This document shows positions 1 to 10,176 of a DNA stretch of 64,000 bases, piece after piece. The position numbers were made by a program, and so were the translations under genes. The DNA is taken from contig NC_054746.1 of assembly GCF_018143015.1 (NCBI RefSeq), positions 14,933,532-14,997,531 on the forward strand, given 5' to 3'. The first letter of the stretch is position 1, and every line of letters begins with the position of its first letter. Below the pieces are notes generated by a model. The model saw nothing but the letters and a program-made list of their open reading frames with translations. It searched no databases and had not been told where the DNA came from. The DNA is from Lytechinus variegatus. Its lineage: Eukaryota; Echinodermata; Echinoidea; Temnopleuroida; Toxopneustidae.

Positions 1-2800
1 ATTTCTCAACCACCTTATTTTCTCCTTCCCCTCCAGCCAACTCTCCAGCCACCAAAGTTTATTTCAGCGTGAAATGTAATTTTTCAGCTTTTACTTCTAT
101 TTGACAAACAAGACAACTCAATTGATGTAAGGGAGCTCAAAATCAAAGCAATTGGTGTTTTGAACTTCTGTGATACTTTATTTTCTATTAATCCTATGTA
201 CTTGTATAAGTTGATGTCTATCTGTAAAGAACATATTTGAAATTCTGCCTTTCATCCTGACTTTATCTGTACCTTTCTAATTCGGCAGCATGTTTTTTTT
301 AATACAGCTAGGTTGTAAATTCAATTATTTTTTTAGGAAATAAAATAAATATTGATAAAAATGAAGCTGAATAGCTTCATGATGCTTTTCATAAATTTTT
401 ATGTTTTCTATCTCGACTATACAGTCCTCTTTATACATTACCTTTGAATCAATGGCAGATTGTTACGACCAATCAGATTATTTCATGGCGGGTCTACTTC
501 TGTTGTACTGGCCAATTTTATGGTATCACCAACTTGTGTGGCTCTCCATTCATTTGTGTAGCAGTAAAAAGATAAACCACGCTTATCATTTCAGCCATGA
601 CCTATCATATAATAACATAATAATGACTGATTCTGAAACGATAATTTTCGTTTTGTGAAAGGGAATTACCATGCCTGATGAAGTTTTATGATACTTTTAA
701 AACTGATTGATTGATCAGGATTCCTCATCTGTTTGAATATGCTACAAATATTAAAGTTAAAGGGACCACCATCTATTTAAAATCTTTTTATCTCTCTCTC
801 CTTTTCTCTTTTTTTATTTGTATATCTACTCTTTTCTTTCAATCAGTTCACATCAGCCATTTTGTTTATCATTCCTCATTGTTCTTTTTTTATAGATATA
901 TACACCCTGTTTTGCCATGACTAATAACACAATAATTTTTTTTCTTTGACCACTCCATACCTCTCCCCCGTATTCCTACCACCACCTCAAAAACCTTTAT
1001 GTAATGTAACTTTATCATGCTCATGCAACATTTCTTAAAGTTTAAAAAAGTACTGCACCATTCTCCCTCCCACGAACACCACCCACAATCTACCATCGGA
1101 CTACACAGACCCACTTTGCTTCTGTATTGTGCGTGGCAGCTCCTATCTAATGAATCAAATTTTGCTGGAGGCCTGTAGATTTAGGGAGCACTGCCTTCGC
1201 CTGTTGAAATTTACTTGTTACGCCCAAAGGAAATTGCCAATATATAGATTTCCAGATTGATAAAATGATGGACTAACATCGATAGCATCTCCATAAAAGG
1301 TATCATCTAATGTAATTGCCCCGTGGATAAGCTTTTAGAAGACCCCAGTTTCGTTCATAATTTGCCCATTTTCCCCTCATGCTTGCCTCTCGTTTGACCG
1401 CTGGTGCAGGCATGGCAGTGTTTGTTGCATTTTTTTCAGCATCAATACATTCTTCAGCTTTTTTTTTCCTGTATACTTTTAATCTCAATGATCTCTTCTG
1501 AGGTAATAATATTTCAGTTTAAAACCATCAAACTTGGCTGAAGTCTGTGAGGAATTTTTTTTACATTTTCCATGTGGTATGCGATAAACAAGTTGAGCAT
1601 GAAAGCGATGAGGACACTTAGCCTGCCTCCCTTTAGAGACGATGTATTCTTATGTTACCCTATGGTTTTACAGAAGTGAAGAAAGAATGACTCCAAGGAA
1701 CCATGCCAGGGGCAGGTGGGGTAAAAATAAAATGGAAATCAGAGAGAGAGAGAGAAGGGGAGAGAGAGGTGAAGGGAAGGAGGAGAGAGAATGTATAAAC
1801 CCTGTGCATTAACATCTCAAAAGAGATTAGAACCCCCCAAAAAAAAAAAAAAAAAAAAAAAACATTGAACATGTAATATCAATCTAAATATTTAATATTT
1901 GCCTAAATTGAAGAAGTCAGAATGATCAGAGTAAATTTAAGCTTAATATTATTTGGAAAAAATGTGATCAATGTTTGTTTGCTATATATACACTAAGTTC
2001 ACATCAAGAGTAGATCAGGCTCATACAACATATTATACCTATCTATTCTTTTCCTTCTGATATCTATGGCTATACTGGTCATTCATCGAACATTAGTTCC
2101 AAAGTTTGATTCCATTCTGTTCCCTACACCCCCCCCCCTCTCACGTGGTACTTACAGCGTGTGTTCCTTCGCACCTGTGATGGTCTTCATATATACTGTA
2201 CATCAGAAATACACTTTATATTGATTGATGCATTAGATGTGCCAGTCTTGCTTTATGGTTTAAATGATGAGTTTGCCTGGATCTGATTGAAAATGTCTGT
2301 TTTTACCCCTTTTTCATCTGCAAACTTAATTATTGAAAGTGTTCCAGTGTTGTGAAACAGAAAATTATACCTGCTGTGTTTTCATATCTACCCACCCCTT
2401 CTCTTTTACTCTTATTTGTATACAATACCACTGTTTCTAATTGAAACAATGGCCATGAAGAGAAAGAAGTCATTTACCATGATTAGTGATACAATGTTTT
2501 GTGTCCTATGCATACAATCAATAGACTGTGTTTATCTTGCAAATGAGACCTCTTGTGTTATATAATCATTAATGGAAAACGTAGACTACACTAGATATCG
2601 AGAGATGTGATGATATACCCATACAACCCTCATAACTCCAGGCACTCATCCTCTCCCTAGACCAATTAAATATAGCGATCTCTTGGGTTATGTAATCAAG
2701 CTGAAATAACGAGAACCGATCAATAAGCCACGACGAATCGATGGCAATGATGAGTATTAGGGTAACAAATGTCATCCAGCGTTAATCCACCTAGGTGGCC
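1..2800. other. Upstream flank of the nuclear receptor gene
   Basis: AT-rich non-coding sequence. AATAAA occurs twice near 339-349, so the first 350 bases could be the 3' end of a neighbouring + strand transcript; this is weak. A GA-rich tract is at 1740-1795, a run of 24 A at 1839-1862 and a run of 10 C at 2129-2138. A perfect 12-bp palindrome, CCACCTAGGTGG, is at 2787-2798, just before the candidate first exon. No recognisable gene was seen. Confidence 0.5.
1740..1862 (+). repeat. GA-rich tract followed by poly(A)
   Basis: A purine tract of GAGA repeats (1740-1795) is followed after about 40 bp by an uninterrupted run of 24 A. The poly(A) could be the tail of a degraded retroposon, but no body was recognised. 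Confidence 0.6.
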
Positions 2801-2839
2801 AGAAACAGAGGGTTCATTTATGTAAGTGGGTTGAACTTT

Positions 2840-3000
2840 ATGAAATATTGGAACAATTATGCAAGCCGTGGGGTGAAGATGTCTCGCCTGAACGAGGACA
2901 GGGATGTACACGGTCCTACTTTGTCTGCGGCGTCGGCAAAGACTAGATCCTCGTCGACTTGCTCTTTGAATGAGACACTCAGCGACTTTGAGAGCAGACA
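2840..3000 (+). CDS. Candidate N-terminal (A/B domain) exon of the nuclear receptor
   Basis: An open segment follows an in-frame TAG at 2792-2794. It has ATGs at 2840 (weak context) and 2879 (A at -3, good context). From 2879 it encodes 40 residues, MSRLNEDRDVHG onward, rich in Ser/Thr and acidic residues as expected of an A/B domain. It is much richer in CpG than its surroundings. A possible donor CA|GTGAAA sits at 3000/3001. Two bases are left over, exactly what the acceptor at 9931/9932 needs, so the join would read through Q-F-E-K into the DNA-binding-domain exon. The phase match has a one-in-three chance of being accidental and the donor lacks G at +5, so this is an inference. The receptor would then be about 551 residues long. 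Confidence 0.38.
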
Positions 3001-6000
3001 GTGAAAATACAAGCATTTTTGGAGAGCAACTTTCCCCCCTTGCTTTAAGTTTCTTCAAATAAAAGAAAAAAATTGGTATGAAGTATTCAAGGAATTCAAA
3101 TTGTATTCCGTTCTCATTTCTGTACATTGGTGATATCCCATCCACCTCCCTCTTAAAAAAAGAAATAAATATAGTAATAGGCAAGCAAAAGTGAAAAGCG
3201 TGGTCAAGCCACATTTTATTGAAGATCAATTTTACTTGGATCAGAAAAAGGTAGGAAATAATGATGCGTAAAATGATGACTTGATATTTTTTGCCTCGTT
3301 TTTTTTTCAACCTTTTGAATGCAAATTTTTCCATGTGAGTGATCTGTTTGTAGAAGTTTTTATATTTTTCAATTTATTCAACCCATATGTACTATTTCAA
3401 ATCTTGAGATCTCTTGGTACCAGTGGTAATTTCTGATGGAGTTGTGAATGAATAAGAAATTGAATTATAATGATTGAGAATCTCAAAATTAAATCAACCT
3501 TAAAATGAATTATTAAAGAGTTTTATTGACAGCAATTTGTCGAAGGGAGTCTTAAGAACACAGAAATCTGATTTCTAAAAGAAAAGTACATTTTCTATCG
3601 GTCACTTCATTTTTTTCACCAACGTGATAAATTAGGTGTGGGACTAGGGGTAAATACAGCAAAATGTTTGATGGCTCAAACCACCTCAAGGGATCTTAAA
3701 ATCTCTGATTTTCATACATGATGGCAAATTGCACAAGTAAAGTTTTCCTGGCGGACAGCAGGGTGTATTATTTGTCGACTAAATGTAATTCATGCTGTAA
3801 ATTGTCCTGATAGCTCTTAATTTGGTTTTAATTCCCAAGATCATGGCCTTTATATTTTCATAAAGTCTGCAATTGCATCTTGATTTAAATTTCCAATCCT
3901 CATGACAGTTACACACAGCTTCTAATTTGTATCCCTCTTGTACTTTGCATAATGGGTCCTGTTCATTGCGTGTTGAGTCCTAACTACATTCATTTTCATT
4001 CACTCTTCATAATCATTATTGGATAACAGTAAGTGAAAGGGAAAAAAGGGATATGTTGTGCCTCAGTCATACTGGCATAACCAGCAAAATAGCTAAATGA
4101 AAATAGTAACGTAATAGCTTGGCTTGGTATTGTTGGTGTGACTGGTGCCTTAGTTTCTGTAGTGTTTCAGAAACTGCTTTGCTTTGTTCATGAAATGATT
4201 AGATTCAAATGGCGTGAGAAAGTAAAGATCTCAGGGAGGATTTCTACATCCTGCTTTCTTTGAAGAAAGCAGGAAGGGAAACAAAGCTAAAAATGAATAA
4301 ATAAATGAAATGCTTTAATTATACATGTATTATGAAACTAGCTCACCACTTTGAGAATAGCGTTACTGAGTTCCCAGTACAGAAACTTATTTTATTTAAA
4401 AGTTATTTTGGGGGATGGGGACGATATTCCGAATGGTCTGTGTGTAGTGTTGGATAACTTTAAGAGGAACTTGTCTTTGACTTTGATGAATTAGTGTGTG
4501 TTATAAAAGAAAGTATGAAAAGCAAGGTGAAAACCTTTTAAAGGTAGAGTGTACTTCATTCAAGCCTTGCAGTGGTGCAAAGGATTGGATTTTTTTTAAA
4601 TTCAAGTTTGTGATTTGAGAGAAGGAAGGAAGGGGGGTTTTGAAGAATGAAAAGGTGTTGCACTTTTGAGCCCTTGATTCAGATTGTTGTTTTGACAGCC
4701 TGCTTTCTCTCTCAGGGTTGCAACTTGGAATAAAAGTATGTTTTTCTAAACAACAATAACAAGTCATTGTATTATAGTTTTTAATTCCCTTCATAGATAC
4801 TTTACCCCTTTTTCCCTCTCTCCTTCTCCCCATTCTCCCTCTCTCTCACAAACTCTTTCAAAAGACCCAGAAAAAAAAGCATGGCCCTTCTAAGCTGTAA
4901 ATGCCCCGTAGCAATTTTTTTTCCTTTCCTTCGTTCCATTGTACCCTCCCTTGCCATTTTCCCCCTGCCTCATTTCAAGGGCTCTTTTTTTCATTCTGTA
5001 ATTTTCACCTCTCAAGCTTTCCCCTAAAGAGGTGGATTTGATTTTATTATATGTAATGTTTTGATAAGTAACTAGCTGCATAGACGTTGCCTTCTCTTCT
5101 TTTTAATCTATTCAATTCCGTGGCATTCCACATCTTTCATTTGAGTAGTGGAGACCTAGTTTCTTTTGTTGCCAGAAGGTTACTCACAAACAATAATCTC
5201 CCCTAAATATATTATTTCCCTTCTAAATAGGTGTCCATGACAACAGTATTTGTAGGGTGCAGAGAACTCCAAAGAGCCATTTTTTCATCATTTTGGGGGA
5301 ATGAAGTCGGTGAAGTTGTTTGACCAGACTATTAAACTCCTAATCTTGATTGTTAATAGGATAGACCTGATGAATTATAATAGCCACAGATAGTTATCTC
5401 TGTCTTTTATACCCATTTAATTATTAAATGAATTTCATCTGATTATATTTTTAATCAAACTATGGAACATTGTGGGAATTTTGAACTATCTCTCTTTTCC
5501 CCTTTCCTGAATGAAATTTGTAATGACTTCATTGACCATTCTTGTATGTAGGCCTATTGGTAATGTTCCGAGAATTGATCTTTGGTGAAAAACTGTGTTC
5601 AAGGCAAGGTTGATTCAACCATTTTCCGATATTGTTTCTATTCCCTTCCCACCATTGAACGTTATTGAGAAAGGATACCTGAATTTTGTACCAAATAATT
5701 TGTGTACAGGCGTACATTTATATATGATGCAAACAAACATGTAGCCTAGTTGTTGAGAAAAGTTCATGAGAAAGACCTATCATGACTGGTGGTTGTTACG
5801 CAGTGCTGCAACATTTTTTCTTCAAGTCTGACATCATTACCTTTCTACTTATGATGAATGTGTACCCCTGACTGTGAAGCACCTTCTAATTGATCAATAG
5901 TAATAACATCTGCATGTCATCAACTATTCTCCTGCAGATATTTCATCCATTTGATAACCGTTCAAAAGAAAAAAAACTTGATGACATTCTGACATTGCAG

Positions 6001-6119
6001 GAGTTTTTATCCTCTCTCCCAGGACCGGTGTGGTCTCACACAATCTCCTCTCTTTCTGTCACACAGGGGCATGACGGGCATAGCTCATGCGCGATTTTTT
6101 TTCTCTAAATACATATTTA

Positions 6120-6780
6120 CTTTGCTGGAATATCCCTAAAGTGCATAAACCCCGTGAGCGGGAGTTTTGGGGGTGTCCGTGTCATTGAGTATCGTCTCAA
6201 CAGCAGGGGGCGCCGTGTCACCGTACAATTATGGTCGTGCCCCACTGGGCAGCTGCCATCTTTGATTCCCCTACCTTGGCTGGCTGGTTTTGCTTTCCAG
6301 TAGACCCAATATCTATTCCTGTATCGCTATGAAAGTCTGCTGTCTTAGCTGCAAGCTCATCCCCCCTCCTCCTCCTCCATCCCCACTGACTTCCCCCTGA
6401 CCCCGCTTTGCCTGCCTTTCCCCCTCCCGCTCGACTTTGAGCCTTGCATGTTGTTCTTCAAAAATACACATGATCAAACATTGACTGAACGTCAATACCT
6501 CATCAAGAATGAAGCAACATATTCACCAAGATCGAGGATCTATCATCCGGAATCATGTCTTCGATTCCGCTTTCTTGATCTGCAGCGAATAAAGTGCCAT
6601 GACTTCTGTGACCAAAGAATAACATTGCTTGGTTGGCGTGCATGCAGGGTTGCTAGCGCTTGTCTGCAAGTGTTTCATTCTCTACAGTGTGACTATACAT
6701 GCTCTACTTGCGTGAGTAGAGCTTCTCTCAATGCAAGCCGAGGCAGACGATAGCACCGCACAGCTCGCTCGCCTCCAAAG
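6120..6780. promoter_or_regulatory. CpG-richer block, candidate promoter or regulatory module with CTCF-like site
   Basis: This stretch is clearly richer in C+G and CpG than its flanks and is non-repetitive. It holds the CTCF-like motif at 6200-6214 and a CT/C-rich run at 6358-6425. It lies about 3.3 kb upstream of the DNA-binding-domain exon and could be an alternative promoter or a regulatory module. The evidence is compositional only. Confidence 0.25.
6200..6214 (+). promoter_or_regulatory. CTCF-like binding site
   Basis: ACAGCAGGGGGCGCC matches the CTCF core CCASYAGRKGGCRS at every position except the first. CTCF and its core motif are conserved across bilaterians including echinoderms. 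Binding is not shown by sequence alone. Confidence 0.45.
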
Positions 6781-8159
6781 AAAAGAAAACTCGGTTTATT
6801 CATCCATCCATGTGTAAAATAGGCTCTCTTTTGTTGCAGTTTTTTACACAGTAGGCCATATCAACAAATTCCCTTTCTATCTTTTTCCTCCTTTTCTCTT
6901 TATTCTTTTTTTTTTGACTGCCAGTTGGCACTTTAAAAAGTGGTTAGCCCTCATTTCACACCTCTGTTCTGCATTTCATGTGTTCATAAAGTACCAGCTG
7001 AATGGAATCTAATCTTGTGGGCAAAGGGATGTTTTTCTTAGCGTCTTTTAATGTTCTTCTCATATTTTCGCCTTACATTTAGATGATTCAGGTCTGTTGT
7101 GCATGCTCATTTGTTAAGCAACATTGTGCGTTTGTGTAGGAAGGATTGCTGGGAAATCTTCATTGACAAACATTCAGCCTCACACCGGCATTCTTCCAAT
7201 CCCCAACCTTTGGTTTTGTCACCCTTCTGTTTTCTTTCCCCAACTGTTCTTTTAAAGACACCGTACTCCAATAGTAGCAACCTCAGCCTGCTTATTAATG
7301 GACTTTCAACCAGATTGTATTTCGCAATTAGGTGCCAAAGTCTACAATAACAGATTTTTTTCACTTCATATTCTTTTTCTATGTCTTTGCAAGTCCATTA
7401 TGGGGTATATTATTACAGGTGCAATACAATAGACGGTTATGTCTACATTGCATTTTAGTAACAGTCAAGATGGATTTTATCGGCTTGGGTTTCACAAGAA
7501 TTTGACACAAAATATTGCCCTGCAGATTTGCTTAGAAAGCCAAACATGATCCTAGGTGCCACCATAGTTTGCATATTCTGCGTTGCCAATGTGACCCATA
7601 ACTGTGAATGTGGGCATAGGTAAAAAATATCATGCCCCTCAGATAGGATTGAAAGCCATTGGTCCCTTGGTTGCTTTGTTAGTAGCAGTAGTATGCTTTC
7701 TAAGATGAAAAAGACCTGTTGATTGCATGTCAAATTAATATATTCTTGTTATAAGTCTGACGAACCATCAGATATTTAGCCTAACAACCAATATTGTTCT
7801 CTTGAACTTGAAATTCATCAGACTGATTCTAATTCCTAAATACACTGACAAAAACTGATTTGGGTATACACTTAAATTATGAAATAAGAGAACAAACTGT
7901 ATAGTATAGCGTGTTGGTAAGATGATGGTCGTGTATTGTTGAGTGCTAGCCAAGAGAGAGACATTTACTTTCCTTTTCAATGCAAGACCGCTAAACACGC
8001 TACTTGTTATATGTATCGGCAAAAAGCAGATGAGAAGCTGCTCTTGGTTAAAAGCGAAAGGTTACAATCGTGTGTTCCTGACCAAAACAAGAATCATTCG
8101 TTTGTCAATATGACATTTGGATATGATCACTGCAGCAGCATTATGCAGCCATACAGGAA

Positions 8160-8545
8160 ATGGGGGTAATAGAGGGGGAGGAAGAGGGGAAGGAGAGGGG
8201 TGTTGAGAAGAGGACGGGGAGTGGGAGAGTGGTAGAGTGGTAATAGGGAGAGGGGGAGGGGGCTGGGGAAAGGGGTGTCAAGAACATGATGGGAGTGGGG
8301 TGTCAAGAGTAGGATGGGGAGTGGGAGAGGGGTAATGGTGAGAGGGGGGGCTAGGGAAAGGGGTGTTAGGAAGAGGATGACGAGTGGGAGAGGGGCGCTA
8401 AGAAGAGGCCTGGGGGAGATGGAGAGTGGTAAGCAGGGGGAGGGGTGAGGTGAGGGTGTTGAAAGGATGGGGAGTAGGGGAGGGGTAATGGGGAGTGAGG
8501 AGAGGGGTGTGAAGAAGAGGGATGGGAGTGGGGACAGGTCTAGGA
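8160..8545 (+). repeat. Degenerate G-rich minisatellite (about seven units of 55-75 bp)
   Basis: Repeated modules of the form AGGATGGGGAGTGGGAGAGG, then a GGTAATGG/GAGAGGGG segment, then GGGGTGTCAAGAAG occur with variable length from 8160 to 8545. The + strand is almost entirely purine, with many GGG and GGGG runs, so G-quadruplex or triplex structure is plausible. Confidence 0.75.
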
Positions 8546-9931
8546 GAGAGCTGATAAAATGACTGGAGGAAGGTGGAGGGTCAAAGTGAAAGATTCATAA
8601 TGCATTCTTTTTTTGGAGTGAGGTATGAATATGAAAGGACAATATATAAAGGAGATAAAAAGGGAGATAGATGTGAGTGAATATGAAGAATGGAAGAAAA
8701 CAGTCTTCACCAAAGACAAACACTTCAAGATTTGAGAATTAGAAAAAAAATTAGTGAAATTTTATGGTATTAACTATAAAAAATGAAAATAAGTAGAAGG
8801 GTGTAAATTTTAGGAATACATTATGAATTCAGAACCTTCTAGTTCTATCAGCCCATCGCGAGATTTTCCCTGGGAATGTATTTGCTGCAAATATAAGATA
8901 TAATGGTACTGATAATGTAGGCCTATGCATCTGCATTAAAATGTGATCAACATTCAAGACACATTCAGACACGTCATACAGAAGCATATCCAGAAAAGAC
9001 GAGTACATTACTTATCTCCGTCCACATCATGGAGTCTACCCGTAAAACCCATGGCGTGCACTTACCTACAGACATCCACTCTAACAAGAAATTTATTGCT
9101 CTACTTTTCTTTTCCTCTCCCAACCCACTGCTCATATTTTGGAAGGAGGCTGTATTGATGTAGCTTTTAAAAACAGCAAATGCAGCGGGAGATCTGGACT
9201 TCCTGACCAGTGTATTAAGCTAGATTGGGCTTTAATTTGATGAAATAGAAATGCCGAAAAATGCCCATCTAAAGATTTGGGGATGGAGGAATGGACTGGT
9301 GTGACATTATTCTCTCTTTTTTTCTCCGTCAGAGGCCCATGAGTGGCTTGTGATGTGTAAAAGGTTCATAACCTACACTGTCTTGAGTATAGCCATCTAC
9401 TTTTGTGCCATAAGGACCTTAACAGAATTAGAACGATTTGAGTCAATGCCCCCTTGTGTCTCAGGAGTGAATATTGCTGTTATTCATATTTGTCTATCTC
9501 CTTTGATTTTGTCAGTTATAGATAAGAACTATTCATAAGATAATTAAACTAAATACATGTGTTCTATAACTCTAATCAATCGAACATTACTTCCTATTCT
9601 GTAATCACAATTATCATTGAAGAAATTAAACCAATTTTGCATTGTTTGAGTTGTAAGACATTAATTTATATGTAGATGCAGGCAAATCATGAACTTGACA
9701 TTGGTTTTCAGTACACCTTGTGCTATTTTAAATCATCTCTTTCTTTAAGCCAATTGTGCTATTGACGATAGTCCCTTATATTTCTATTCTCTCAACGTAT
9801 GTGTTTTACTAAATTGCAGGAGTTCATTGCAGCCTTGCCTATAAATCAAATAGGTGTATCCCTATATTCCACAACTAATTATATTCATATTAACCAACCT
9901 CTTTTGTTTTGTCTTCTCTATTTTCATCCAG

Positions 9932-10176
9932 GTTCGAGAAGATGTCGGTTGACTACTCCAAGCAGAAATGCCTGGTGTGTGGCGACAAGGCAAGCGGCCT
10001 GCACTACACGGTGGTCTCGTGCGAGAGCTGTAAAAGTTTTTTCGGTCGTAAGATCAAGAGCAAGGCCAAATTTACCTGTGAAGCCAATGGAAACTGTGTA
10101 ATGGACCTGTACACCAGGCGGCATTGCCCGGCCTGCAGACTCCAGAAATGCCTAGATGTAGGCATGAAGCCTGAAC
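9932..10176 (+). CDS. Nuclear receptor exon: both zinc fingers of the DNA-binding domain
   Basis: The acceptor ATCCAG ends at 9931 and the donor GTAAGT begins at 10177. Numbering from ATG 9942, finger 1 uses C10, C13, C27 and C30, and finger 2 uses C46, C52, C62 and C65. The P-box reads CESCKS instead of the CEGCKG usual in FXR, LXR, EcR and VDR. The residues after it are FFGRK where most receptors have FFRR. The D-box is EANGN. The exon ends one base into the Arg codon after GMKPE. Both fingers sit in a single exon, whereas vertebrate NR1 genes usually split them. CESCK is also known from the HR96/DAF-12 (NR1J) group, but the rest of the domain is more FXR-like. Confidence 0.93.

Larger units (their letters stand above)
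3001..9931 (+). other. Putative first intron or 5' flank of the nuclear receptor
   Basis: This is the intron if the 2840-3000 exon is used; otherwise it is 5' flank. It is mostly AT-rich unique sequence. It contains a CpG-richer block at about 6120-6780 with a CTCF-like site (6200-6214) and a G-rich minisatellite (8160-8545). No further exon could be supported. Confidence 0.5.

Noticed and set aside
2720-3334. 204-codon open frame on the minus strand
   Set aside because: Contains no recognisable domain, and half of it is the antisense of the candidate N-terminal exon. Its AT-rich part has lysine/phenylalanine low-complexity composition.
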